Of a stretch of DNA of 64,000 nt, positions 55,140 through 64,000 are shown piece after piece. Each line of letters opens with the position of its first letter. Position 1 is the stretch's first letter. The position numbers were made by a program, and so were the translations under genes. This DNA comes from Acanthosepion pharaonis (Eukaryota; Mollusca; Cephalopoda; Sepiida; Sepiidae): NCBI GenBank assembly GCA_903632075.3, contig CAHIKZ030005577.1, forward strand, positions 62,001-126,000, written 5' to 3'. Below the pieces are notes generated by a model. That model was not told the DNA's origin and ran no database searches. It was given only the letters and a program-made list of their open reading frames with translations.

Positions 55140-55565
55140 GTGAACTATTGTATTCATTTTATCACAATGTTTAAGTCGTTGTGCTCTTTGGCCTTCATCA
55201 GATGCTTGTTCATCTGGGTAACCTTCAAGGAATTTCAAACTGAACTCTTTATTTAAACTACAAAGTAAATTGTTCTCATTCTTCTGAGTATATCTTGTTT
55301 TTGTTTAGTACTACTCAATTATTGCTCACTTCATTTACACCAAGTTCAAGTACATACTACCCATCCCAGAGATTGAACACACAATTACTATACCAAATTC
55401 ACAAACCAACACTTTTATCCACTCTGCTATTTTCCCATTATTAAATAAGAGGCTCAGTTCAAAATTCCCCAAAGTTTACCTGGATTGAAAAGTACCTGAT
55501 GGAGGCTAATTGCCACAATGGCCAAAATGTGATCAAAGATGAGGACAACCTGTAAATAACATAGA
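55140..55565. repeat. Inverted pair of 'GGCCGAAA'-type repeats, diverged
   Basis: Reverse copy: minus strand GCATCTGATGAAGGCCAAAG and AAACATTGTGATAAA. Forward copy: ACCTGATGGAGGCTAATTGC, CAATGGCCAAAATGTGATCA AAGATGAGGACAAC. A tRNA-like centre with TTTTATCCACTCTG lies at about 55410-55430. Confidence 0.55.
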
Positions 55566-55599
55566 TTATGAGGATTTCTCTAAATATATATTATTCTGT

Positions 55600-56250
55600 A
55601 CTTATTATAGTAAAAGTTGGCTCCCTGAGCCGCGCTAGAAAGTTTTTCTCCCCTGAGTCGATCCTCCAGATATACAAATCCACAATTCGCCCTTGCATGG
55701 TGTATTGCTGCCATATATGGTCTGGCGCCCCTTCTGTTTGCCTCGGGGTTCTTGATAGGCTCCAGAAGCGGATATGCAATATGGTTGGCCCTGCCCTGGT
55801 GTCTCGTCTTCAGTCACTTTCTCACAGACGCACCGTCGCCTCCCTCTGTCTGTTCTACAAATACTTTCATGGAAATTGCTCCGAGGAACTGCATTCGCTG
55901 GTTTCAAAACTTCATGAGTTCAAGTGCCCTACGAGGCTGGCATCCCGCTCTCACCCCTTCACTGTCGAAACTCCTAAATGTAGCCGTCTCTTCTACTCTA
56001 ATAGCTTCATGTCTCGCACCTCTCGCCTGTGGAACTCTCTTCCCTTCTCCTGTTTCCCTGAGAGTTATAATCTCCAGCTATTCAAGTGTAATGTCAATCG
56101 ACATCTCCAGTTGCCTTAATCTATCTACTACCCTCATCCTTTCTTCTATCACTCCTATCTGATCTTCCTATTTTCTGTAACCCCTTGCGTCCTAGTAGTG
56201 GCTTCCCGCCTTGCTTGGGGTGAAATGCTTAAAAAAAAACAAAAAAAAAA
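55600..56250 (+). pseudogene. LINE reverse-transcriptase C-terminal region, best copy (4)
   Basis: An open frame at 55568-56119 (183 codons) reads SPESILQIYKSTIRPCMVYC, CHIWSGAPSVCLGVLDRLQK, SHRRTVASLCLFYKYFHGNC, SHPFTVETPKC and RTSRLWNSLPFSCFPESY before its natural-looking end NVNRHLQLP. This is the conserved tail after the catalytic core of Jockey/CR1-type non-LTR elements (thumb and C-terminal region). The catalytic YxDD segment and endonuclease are absent because of 5' truncation. The 3' UTR ends GGGGTGAAATGCTTAAAAA with an A-rich tail at about 56225-56250. It is more CpG-rich and less decayed than the other three copies, so it is the youngest. Confidence 0.85.
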
Positions 56251-56626
56251 AACTTTTATTCCTGTGATTTTGCTGTCTCTCATTCACTGTGTGGGTGTAA
56301 CACTAGAGGACATGCCTTACTTCCAAGACAAAAATGGATTCAGACATATTTCACATGTAAAATATTCCCAAAAAGAAAATGGCAGCTTTACAAGTTGTAT
56401 ATTTAAAACAGATAAATCTTGGATTCAGATAGACTTTCACAAGAATCTCTTTTAAAATATGCAAATTTTAACTGTCACTCAAACTATAAAAGGGCTTAAA
56501 GAAGTGACAGAGAGAAGTGTGACTGCTGTAGGAGACATGTATTGTTTCATTATTTGTCTTATTTTACTCTGTTGGCAGAAAGAAATCGATTAGGGAAATT
56601 TATTACAAACCAGATGAAACTGACTA

Positions 56627-56632
<6 letters not shown>

Positions 56633-56661
<29 letters not shown>
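56633..56661. repeat. (GT)n microsatellite
   Basis: Perfect GT run next to a mariner end. Confidence 0.9.
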
Positions 56662-56662
<1 letters not shown>

Positions 56663-57121
56663 ATGAGATCTGATCCAAAATCAGGACTGGTGCTATAAAA
56701 AGAAAACTACAACTTCTGAATCTACACTAACCAGCATCGTTTCCATTGATGAAAGCATTCCTGGAACTCCTTTTTTGGGATAGTGAGCAGCTGCCTCATT
56801 GCATTCTCTAGTTTGTTTTGATGCCTTCAACTCTTGTCCCTTTCAAGGCAGGTTTAATTTTTGGAAAGAGGTAAAAATCACAACTGACAGTATCTAGGGA
56901 ATATGGTGGTAGTCAGATGTGGGAAACCTCTGTAGTGTGGTATGACAACCACACTCTACACACTTTCCTTCCAAGAACTGCTATAAATAACAGAAGTGAG
57001 CGAGAATTTTAAAACTCAGCATGCACAAAAGAGTTCAAGGTCAATCTGTGTCAAGCAGCTTTCACTCTGTGTACTTTTAGCTCTGTTACCATAGCAACAG
57101 TCCTGATACATTTTGATAAGA

Positions 57122-57122
<1 letters not shown>
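56662..57122 (-). mobile_element. Second deleted mariner, about 460 bp
   Basis: The ends carry the inverted motif ATCAGGACTG (reverse complement CAGTCCTGAT on +, near 57100-57109, and ATCAGGACTG near 56679). The minus strand reads ENAMRQLLTIPKKEFQECFH followed by QWKRCW, the C-terminal mariner transposase region. A worn copy of the upstream LFPKIKPALKG-type segment precedes it. The catalytic middle and N-terminus are gone. It lies between a GT run and a TA run, the latter fitting TA targeting. It belongs to a different mariner family from 23324-24180. Confidence 0.75.

Positions 57123-57179
<57 letters not shown>
57123..57179. repeat. (TA)n microsatellite, about 57 bp
   Basis: Perfect run. 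Other TA/CA runs lie at 57713-57733 (within a palindrome AAATAATTATATATA...) and 57815-57878. Confidence 0.9.
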
Positions 57180-57186
<7 letters not shown>

Positions 57187-57813
57187 AGTGTGTATTTATG
57201 TATTTTTTATTTTATTTCTTTATGAAAGGGTTTTGTGTATATAAAAACGTGTATTTGTTTTTTTGATGACTTTATAAAGTGTTATCTATTTTTTTTTTCA
57301 AACTATTTATTGAATGGATTATAAAAATTATATTATTGTATGCTTGTTTTTAAACTAATTATTCAATAAGAGCAAAAAACCATTAACATGTCTATTGTTT
57401 AATAGATTTTTATTATTTAGAAACTTAATAATGTGCAGTTTCTTATGAGGCATAAATTTTAAACCAGACTGGTGAAAACATCTTCCATTTTAAATTTAAA
57501 TGAATACTCTATTCAAAACCTCCCTAAAATTTGTTAAAAAATTTTGATTCCAATTATGAATATGCTATTAAAACAAAGTTATTCCCAAAAAATTTCGCTT
57601 TGAAGATGGAACAATACTTTAATTCAATTTTAATTCAAATAATTATAAAAGTTTTAGGCTCTTGTTTTGAAACATGAGTCTTCCGTGTTGGAATCATATT
57701 TTAAATAAATAATTATATATATATATATATATAATTATTTATATATTATATCTTGTATTTATTTCAATATCAGAGATTTCTAATATATTTGGTTGGATAG
57801 ATCTATCCAAACC

Positions 57814-57876
<63 letters not shown>

Positions 57877-57900
57877 GTGGTCTTTGTGTTCCATTATTTT
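57180..57900. other. Unassigned stretch
   Basis: Only microsatellites are identifiable here. Confidence 0.3.
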
Positions 57901-58760
57901 TTTTTAATTTTATGATTCAGAATAGTCAAATTTGATTCATTTGTTTTTAATATCCATGGGTAAAGGAAAATAAATCTTCATATTTAAAAACAACAAAAAA
58001 TAAAAAAAAAAAGTTAATTTTTAAATAATCTAATGTTTTATTGAATTTTAGGTACTTTGGCTTTAAATTTACGATAGTTACTGCTTTTTTTCTGATAATC
58101 TCATGTATAGACATCTGTATTTGCAAAAATCAGCATGTTTATACAAAAAAAATTCAAGATGCAGGTGTTCACAGAATTGTAGAAAGCTTTCCATGAATGA
58201 TTAGTAAATATAGCTTTTACTTAATAAGTGCTACCTAAGCAGTACAAGTTAATACAAAATTTTACAACTTTATAAATTATTCAAAGTAAAATTTTTAAAA
58301 AAAATGAAAACAATTCTTATTCATTAAAAAAAATGTTTTCCAAGTCTCCATAATATATCTTATGCATAAAAGCAATTAAAAATTTTTCTAATTAAGTATT
58401 GTCTTAGTTCCATTGCATTTTTTTTATTTTATGATTCAGAGCAGATTTTTAACTAATGGGTGGTCCTATTTTATAAAAAAAAAATTGATTTAAATTCTTC
58501 AAGGACTTGTCCTTATGACAAATATTAAACCATTTCTCAAAATTTCATAAAATTAAGAAGGATTAGTGTTGAGGAGTGGGGTTAACATGTAAAAAAGAAA
58601 TTTTAGCAAGATTTTCTAAAAAAGAAATATTTCTGAAATAATTTAATTCATTTGTGAATAAGTCCTGAGAGTTTAACAATTATTTGATTTTTACAAGAAT
58701 TTAAAAATCAATATTTCTTTCACCACAAAAAGACACTAACATTTCCCACAGTAATTTATG
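57900..58760. repeat. Long AT-rich interspersed repeat, copy
   Basis: TAGGTACTTTGGCTTTAAAT TTACG near 58050 and AATTAAGTATTGTCTTAGTT near 58391 match 8960-9330. The part at 58610-58740 is the reverse of 8110-8240 and 14620-14760. Confidence 0.55.
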
Positions 58761-59413
58761 ATCGACATAAATTTAAACATAACTTATTTTTATCTTGAAA
58801 TATTTTTTATTCATTATTATAATCAATTTTTTTTTATTAATTACATTTTTTTTTAAATACAATCTTACTTAATTTTAATATTAATTATCTAAATATAAGT
58901 TATTTTAATTTATTGAATATGTTACTTTTAAGTGTAATTTATCTTTGGAAAAGTATTTTTAAGTAGGAACTTGTATTTTTAAACTTAACCTTATCTAGAT
59001 AGATTTAAAAAAATCCTTTTCATTCCTCTCTTAGTTTCAAATTAACACATCATTCTTCATATAACTCCAATTTAATGTTATGAGGTTAATATCTGGGTTT
59101 AATTTTATAAAAACTCTTCTTTCCTCCCTCCCATGACCACTGACTCATGCTTTTTGTTTGACTGAAACATTGAAATGGATAAATTCTGTATTAATTTTTC
59201 TTCAGCTGTCACAGTTAAATTTCTAATTCTGACATGAACTCAGTCTGTATATGGGGGTTGAATAAGACTGACAAAGTTTTTGTTGGTTGAAATAGATCTA
59301 TACGCTATATGAGGTGATTTTGGATTTTATGGTTTACTACTATTTATTTGCTCTGTATAATAAATACATTGAGCTCTTTTTGTGGATCAGTTTTAACATT
59401 TTATATTACTATT
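58761..59413. other. Unassigned AT-rich stretch
   Basis: No gene. A 31-bp segment TTTGTGGATCAGTTTTAACA TT... at 59379-59409 recurs at 59720-59750, just after the solo LTR, so the LTR sits between two short direct repeats. Confidence 0.4.
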
Positions 59414-59699
59414 TGTTGGGGCGCACCCACCTTCTCATCAGAATGGACTGATCTCTCTACTACTAATAGGGCAGTTCTATAGAGTTCTGGGAGATCAGGT
59501 GACCATTACACTTCCGTCTCTCTACCGGAAGATACAGTTGGACTTTATACTCTTTCTGATTGTTATTGACTAACCTGCGTTTGTTTGACTACTAATCTCT
59601 CTGTTGTAAATACCTCTTCGGATATACCAGTATTTTTCCCTACGTATGTGTTTGTCATTATTTCAATACACGCACGCGGAAACACTCAACATCTCAACA
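59414..59699 (+). mobile_element. Solo LTR, 286 bp, TSD CTATT
   Basis: It begins TGTTGGGGCGCACCCACCTT and ends CATCTCAACA, with CTATT at 59409-59413 and 59700-59704. Same family as 26000-26294, with shared CTTCTxATCAGAATGGACTG-like and ATACCAGTATTTTCC-like blocks. The short open frame at 59585-59800 is not supported as a gene. Confidence 0.88.
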
Positions 59700-59798
59700 C
59701 TATTATATACTATATTATTTTGTGGATCAGTTTTAACATTTATATTACCACTTGGATTATATATGAATGGATTTATTACCTTTACTATACACACATAT

Positions 59799-59841
59799 AG
59801 TCAAACCTAGTGAGCCAGACAAACCTACCCTAGGTTTGACT
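59799..59841. other. Perfect 12-bp inverted repeat
   Basis: AGTCAAACCTAG (59799-59810) and CTAGGTTTGACT (59830-59841) are exact complements with a 19-nt loop. It could be a hairpin or the trace of a small TIR element. Confidence 0.7.
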
Positions 59842-60089
59842 AGGTCTGTTCTACGGTTGTAATGAGCTCTTTTTAGTTAGTTGTTTACTCGTATTGGGGT
59901 TTTTTCTTTGGGCTTTGAACCTGTATCTGTGCGATTTTTTTCGACAGACTTTCATGTTCCTGGCTCTTTCTTTTTTTAAAACCTTTTTTCCTTCGAGATT
60001 GATTTGAGTATTGGCAAATCAAAAATTCAAAGTTTTTTTGAGACAAGTTTAGTTACCTATATATATATATATATTTGATTGAAAGTAGA

Positions 60090-60810
60090 CTTGATAATTC
60101 ATTTCACCATTCAAGGTTTCATCAGATCTTAAAATGAAAGAATGAAATGTGTGTATGCTGAAATAATGAATCTTAATACTTTCCCTAACTGGCATTTCTC
60201 AGATTAAAGGAGAAAGAAAATGAGTAAATTTTTAAAAAGTTGTTAATATTTATTCTGGTACCTTTTCTTTATGATTCTTAGTTCAAGTCGAAAGTTGTTA
60301 ATGTATTTTACCAGCTTTTTTGTATTGAATTAAAGGTAAATCCTCTTTTCATTATCAGAATTGCTCAAAAGCAAGAAATGAATCCTTCAGAATGGGTTGA
60401 AACAGTAAAAAATTTGAGTTTTGTTCTATCCAGACCTTTTGCATGTCAACAATATGTTTTAAAATTAGTATATAGAAATCCTGACAAAGCTTTAAATTTT
60501 GATAAATAGAAATGTTTCATGAAATAGATTTGATAATGCATTTCATTTCATCAGATCAAAAAATTGAACAAATGAAATGTGTATTTTTGTATTTGCTTAA
60601 ATAATGAATCTTAGTACTTACCCTTCTTGTGATTAAAGAAAAAAGAAAATTAGTGACTTTTAAAAAAGCTGTTAGTATTTATTCTAATATCTTTTCTTTA
60701 CATTACTTAGTTCGAGTCAAAAGTTGTTACTGTATCTTCTCAGGTTTTTGTATCAAATTAAAGGCAAATCGTCTTCTCTTTATCAGAATGTTTTGAAAGC
60801 AAGAAACGTT
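60090..60810 (+). repeat. Tandem duplication, about 430-bp unit, two copies
   Basis: 60095-60385 and 60525-60805 share a series of blocks: GATAATTCATTTCACCATTC-like, AATGAATCTTAATACTT, GTTAATATTTATTCT, CTTAGTTCAAGTCGAAAGTT GTTA, AAAGGTAAATCCTC and AAAAGCAAGAAA. There is no coding content across both copies. Confidence 0.65.
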
Positions 60811-60864
60811 TCCATTTGTCAAAATTTTAAAATTTTATTGGGATTTCCATATCCTAATTTGAAA

Positions 60865-60890
<26 letters not shown>
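60865..60890. repeat. (CA)n microsatellite
   Basis: CA run followed by TATATACATAC. Confidence 0.85.
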
Positions 60891-60895
<5 letters not shown>

Positions 60896-60959
60896 CATAC
60901 ATTATATAAAATTTCATAGAGAATATATCTTTGAAAGGACAATATGAATAAAGACAAAA

Positions 60960-61030
60960 AGAAAACTTATCTTAGCCGACGCGTTTCATCCTCTGAGGGC
61001 TTTTATCAAGGCAAAATCAAAGATTTTATT
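60960..61030 (-). repeat. Short interspersed motif 'GATGAAACGCGTCGGC'
   Basis: The minus strand reads TTGATAAAAGCCCTCAGAGG ATGAAACGCGTCGGC, a different wording of the paired GCC/GGC plus GAAACG theme seen in the GGCCGAAA repeats. Confidence 0.35.
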
Positions 61031-61860
61031 TTATAACAAGTATTTATATGCAAAAACAAGAATGTTAGTTTTTTAAAATTTTTAAATTTAAGAAACACAC
61101 TCATAAATATTTATCTGGTTAGCTGAAAAGTCTCAGTTATACAATTTAATGTCTGATAAATAAAATTGAGTAGATATCCTTAAAACTTTTTGTGCAAATT
61201 AATATTTAAATTATTTCAGTTTGAAATTAATTTATGTGTTTATATAATTTTAAATAACATGAGATTATGAATTTAACCATTTTCTTTTAATTTTTTACCA
61301 TTTTTATAGTCGTGTTTGTTGGCTTGGGAAAGTGGAAATTCTTTCAGGAATGGTGATATTTGAAAAAAATCTGTAGGTGCAGATTTATATTTTGTTTAAA
61401 TTCAATAGTGCCAATCTCGAGAACTTTCTCTTTTAAAAAGTGTGGCATTCTTTCTTAAATTTAAAAATTTTAATTTCTTAAACCCCCTGCATTTGTTTTG
61501 ATAAAGTTCCTCGGAGGAAGAAACCCATCAGCTAAGATAAATTTTCCTTTTGCTTTAATCCATATATATACCATCATCCACAGACAGACTGTTTTGCTGT
61601 ATCATAGCTCATCAGTGTGGCTAGACATTCGATTGTTTCAAGACAAGATTCTAACCTCTAGGCTATTAACACTACTACCATTAGAGAGGCGAATTTTTGC
61701 ATATTTATCTTTCATAAATACACCAGTGACCTAGAGAACTCAATCTGACTTGGAGAGTCTTGCATTATCAGCAGTAATAGTGACTGTTTACAAATTCATG
61801 CTTTTCTCCCCACAATGTTTGACTGAATTTATTTATTTTTTGGGAGCTAATATCATCATC
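61031..61860. other. Unassigned stretch
   Basis: AT-rich. A 78-codon frame at 61498-61734 has no recognisable domain. Confidence 0.3.
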
Positions 61861-61891
61861 CACATTTCATATGTGTGTGTGTGTGTGTGTA

Positions 61892-62150
61892 GGTAGTGTA
61901 ACACCTACTTGGAAAGAGCAATTGTCATGGCATGTTCAAATTCAGGTCAAGTTTGTTGCATTCACTTTCACACAATTATCCCTTGGGAAAGGTATTTGTC
62001 TACTTCTCTCCCTCCAGTTAGGGGTTAAATAACAGAGCAAATTGGGCTTTGGTTCGTAATCACTCTATTAGAAAGACTGCCCAGAATTCAAGCCTGAAGA
62101 TTATTTGGAGATCTCATCATACACTCTGCATCATTTTTCCTAGTTATTCC
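61892..62150 (+). repeat. Diverged tRNA-type SINE (5S/RTE-tail family)
   Basis: GTTCAAATTCAGGTCAAGTT, TATCCCTTGGGAAAGGTAT, TTAGGGGTTAAATAACAGAG CAAATTGG and CCAGAATTCAAGCC follow the body of 49155-49575. It starts next to a GT run at 61872-61890. Confidence 0.6.
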
Positions 62151-62534
62151 AAAGAGTATGGCTGGTTCTACACAATTATCCATCACTACATTCAAATATG
62201 TGTGGGCTAATCTAGCAGTTCAGTTCTGAAAAATTGAACTGTCAGTCCTTCATATGTAGAAAAAAAATCAACTGCAAAGTCCAACTTGTCGGTATTGTCT
62301 GATTTTTCAGCTGAAAATGTTGAACAAAATTTATTAAAGTATTACCTCTTTATGATATTTAGTAATGCTACTATGAGTAATTTATATCTTTTTCTTTCAG
62401 ATGATGAGAATATTAATCAAGATATAGTTTGGAAAGTGCCCCTATGTTTGTCCCAACTAAAGAGCATATTTGAAATGTTTGATTTTATGAGTTTCATGAA
62501 GGTGTCAATGCAAAATCCATCCAGTGCACTTATG

Positions 62535-63355
62535 GTGATTTTCTAAACATTAATTAGATGTGGCATAAGACCAAAAGTTTGGTTCCATATACAGACTTAA
62601 AATCTAAAATAAATAAATACATAAGACACAAATGGCAAAATTCATGGAAAAAACCAAACCGGAAATAAACTATTTCAAATTAAACCTAAAATAGGAAAAT
62701 GGGGAAATAATCTTGGAAATACTCGGAAAAAACAAGTCGTCATAACCAGAACACATATAAGACACACATATATAACCCATTCTTATATATTAAAAAAGAC
62801 AAATCTACCAAAATGTAGATGTGGAAGCCTAATCACAATAAAACATATTCTATTGGAATGCAAAATCATAACTAGAATAAGACAAAAATATCTCAATGGA
62901 AAAGGTTTAAAAGAAATTTTCAAAAATACAGACACAGATAAAATATACAATTTTCTCAAGGAAATAAAGATCCTCAATAAAATATAACCCTTTCAAATAG
63001 TGTATATGTATGTGTATATGTGTTTATACACATATATATATATATATATATGCATGTATGAATGTAAATATTAAAATACACAATCAAAAACAGTCACAAG
63101 AAAAAGCAATCCCCAAAAATACAGAAGATTATGAAACCGAACAGTCTTTCAACCTTTTATACAAAATAACCATCTTAAATTCATAAATTAATAAGGCTTC
63201 GGCATAAATTGACCCAAATAGGAGTTGACATGCCGTTAAATCCAACATCCATCCATCCAAAAAGTTTGGGGCACCCAGTGAGGATCATTCACTATTCAGT
63301 TGTAATTGATCTAGCGAGACAATCTTGCTAATCAATTACACCATGTTGGAATGCC
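62535..63355 (-). repeat. Short tRNA SINE with 19-bp target duplication, split by a LINE
   Basis: Exact repeats TCCATCCAGTGCACTTATG flank it (62516-62534, 63356-63374). On the minus strand the tRNA-like head lies at 63270-63355 (ATGGTGTAATTGATTAGC; GATCCTCACTGGGTGCCCC). The tail lies at 62535-62572 (CTTATGCCACATC... TTTAGAAAATCAC). Together they equal the 137-bp SINE at 31912-32048. The middle is a later LINE insertion. Confidence 0.82.
62583..63259 (+). pseudogene. 5'-truncated LINE with RNase-H-like tail, inserted in a SINE
   Basis: AAAAGTTTGG repeats flank it (62573-62582 and 63260-63269). The frame reads NKYIRHKWQNSWKK..., then after a stop and shift RKKQVVITRTHIRHTYITHS and LPKCRCGSLITIKHILLECK, ending NFLKEIKILNKI at 62986. 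The R-TH-R-H-T-THS then C-x-C...HILLEC pattern is the C-terminal tail that follows RNase H in I/Jockey-type non-LTR elements. The 3' part holds a TA run (63034-63051) and ends in (ATCC)n. Catalytic domains are absent. Confidence 0.75.
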
Positions 63356-63554
63356 TCCATCCAGTGCACTTATGTGGTTGATGCATTGAGTTACAGAAAT
63401 TGCAGAAGGTAGTTTTCCCCATTTCAAAATTAGATATTTTAGTCTAGAGGACAACTGAAGGGAAGATCATCCAAAGGGACTCGATTCAGAGGATTTGGAA
63501 AATGCTGTTACAGTAAATCCTGTTAGTATATCTAGAGAAATTTAATGTTAGTCA

Positions 63555-64000
63555 TAGAAGAGTCACAGTGGAGAAATGGTTTGCTGCTTGGATTGAAGAA
63601 TCAGAGAACAGAGTTTGAATTCCAGTTGAGTTTGTTATATTCAATTAGGTGCAGATCTCCTCAAGAAAGATATGAATTCATTTCTTCTCTCTTTGTCTGC
63701 AAGCTATAGGTAAATAGTAGAACATAGTGGGTCCTATGGCCTAGGGTGGCAAGTGGTCTAGGAAAAAACAACTCTGAATTCAAAACTTGAGTGGTTAGTG
63801 ACTAAACTGACTCCCCCACCAGACCCAGGTCTGGTGAGGAGGATAATCCTAGCAGCATAAAAACGAGAGTTGTTAAAGCTTTGATGAACTTCTCTTAGTC
63901 AATAGCCATCTACTCAAACTATGGGTTTAATAGTCTCACCAATCCTTAATTGGCCAAGTGTGGGTAGTACAGCTACACCCCTGAAGACATGGTTAATCAG
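63555..64000 (+). repeat. tRNA-type SINE, running to the window edge
   Basis: CACAGTGGAGAAATGGTTTG C, GAGTTTGAATTCCAGTTGAG, GGTGGCAAGTGGTCTAGG and CCACCAGACCCAGGTCTGGT GAGG follow the 49155-49575 family. The 3' tail is not reached before the sequence ends. Confidence 0.6.

Noticed and set aside
1..64000. CRISPR arrays, prophage or bacterial operons
   Set aside because: Tandem repeats present are minisatellites without unique spacers, and the gene structure and repeats are animal-type.

Overview
The window looks like AT-rich intergenic DNA from an animal nuclear genome, most likely an invertebrate. It has C2H2 zinc-finger arrays with TGEKP linkers, polypyrimidine-AG splice acceptors, AATAAA signals, tRNA- and 5S-rRNA-derived SINEs, 5'-truncated LINEs, solo LTRs, mariner remnants and many microsatellites. 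A C2H2 family expanding in repeat-rich DNA would suit a mollusc such as a cephalopod, but nothing here proves the phylum. I see no bacterial operon, CRISPR array or rRNA operon.

The only host-type genes I can support are three related C2H2 zinc-finger genes on the + strand, about 21 and 25 kb apart. Array A (841-2331) has 17 complete fingers, array B (21847-23037) has 13, and array C (47099-48061) has 11. Each sits in the same context: an intron-like flank, a conserved splice acceptor (AG at 266-267, 21414-21415, 46583-46584), about 430-570 bp of decayed fingers carrying stops, then the open array. A and B share two nonsense changes in the decayed leader that C lacks, so A and B are sister copies and C split earlier. 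C is truncated by a one-base deletion inside a three-finger internal duplication. The DNA-contact residues differ in all 41 fingers while the scaffold is nearly constant. Further finger fragments lie at 23038-23250, 26750-26935, 48240-48560 and 50965-51025.

Nearly everything else is mobile DNA. There are six solo LTRs with visible target duplications (6363-6694, 26000-26294, 30752-31466, 34012-34483, 35999-37220, 59414-59699) and one probable (12204-12616). LINE 3' ends belong to three types: a YYCCHIW/SHRR type at about 4540, 7380, 50090 and 55600; an RTE-like one at 44325-44940; and one with an RNase-H-like tail at 62583-63259. SINEs include a 5S+tRNA composite whose 3' tail matches the RTE-like LINE, a 137-bp tRNA SINE with a 16-bp duplication, and a larger tRNA-type SINE with a 16-bp duplication. 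DNA transposons include two deleted mariners (23324-24180, about 56662-57122), a TA-flanked element with CCGTATTTGACGG ends (54303-55062), and a foldback family, one copy of which carries a minisatellite. A roughly 650-bp family ending in a GGGCAACGCCGGGCTC-like motif has three full copies. Long AT-rich repeats fill about 8-9.5, 13-17.8, 39-42.8 and 58-58.8 kb.

Together this is a zinc-finger birth-and-death locus embedded in mobile DNA. That arrangement would suit transposon-directed zinc-finger repressors, but that role is inference.
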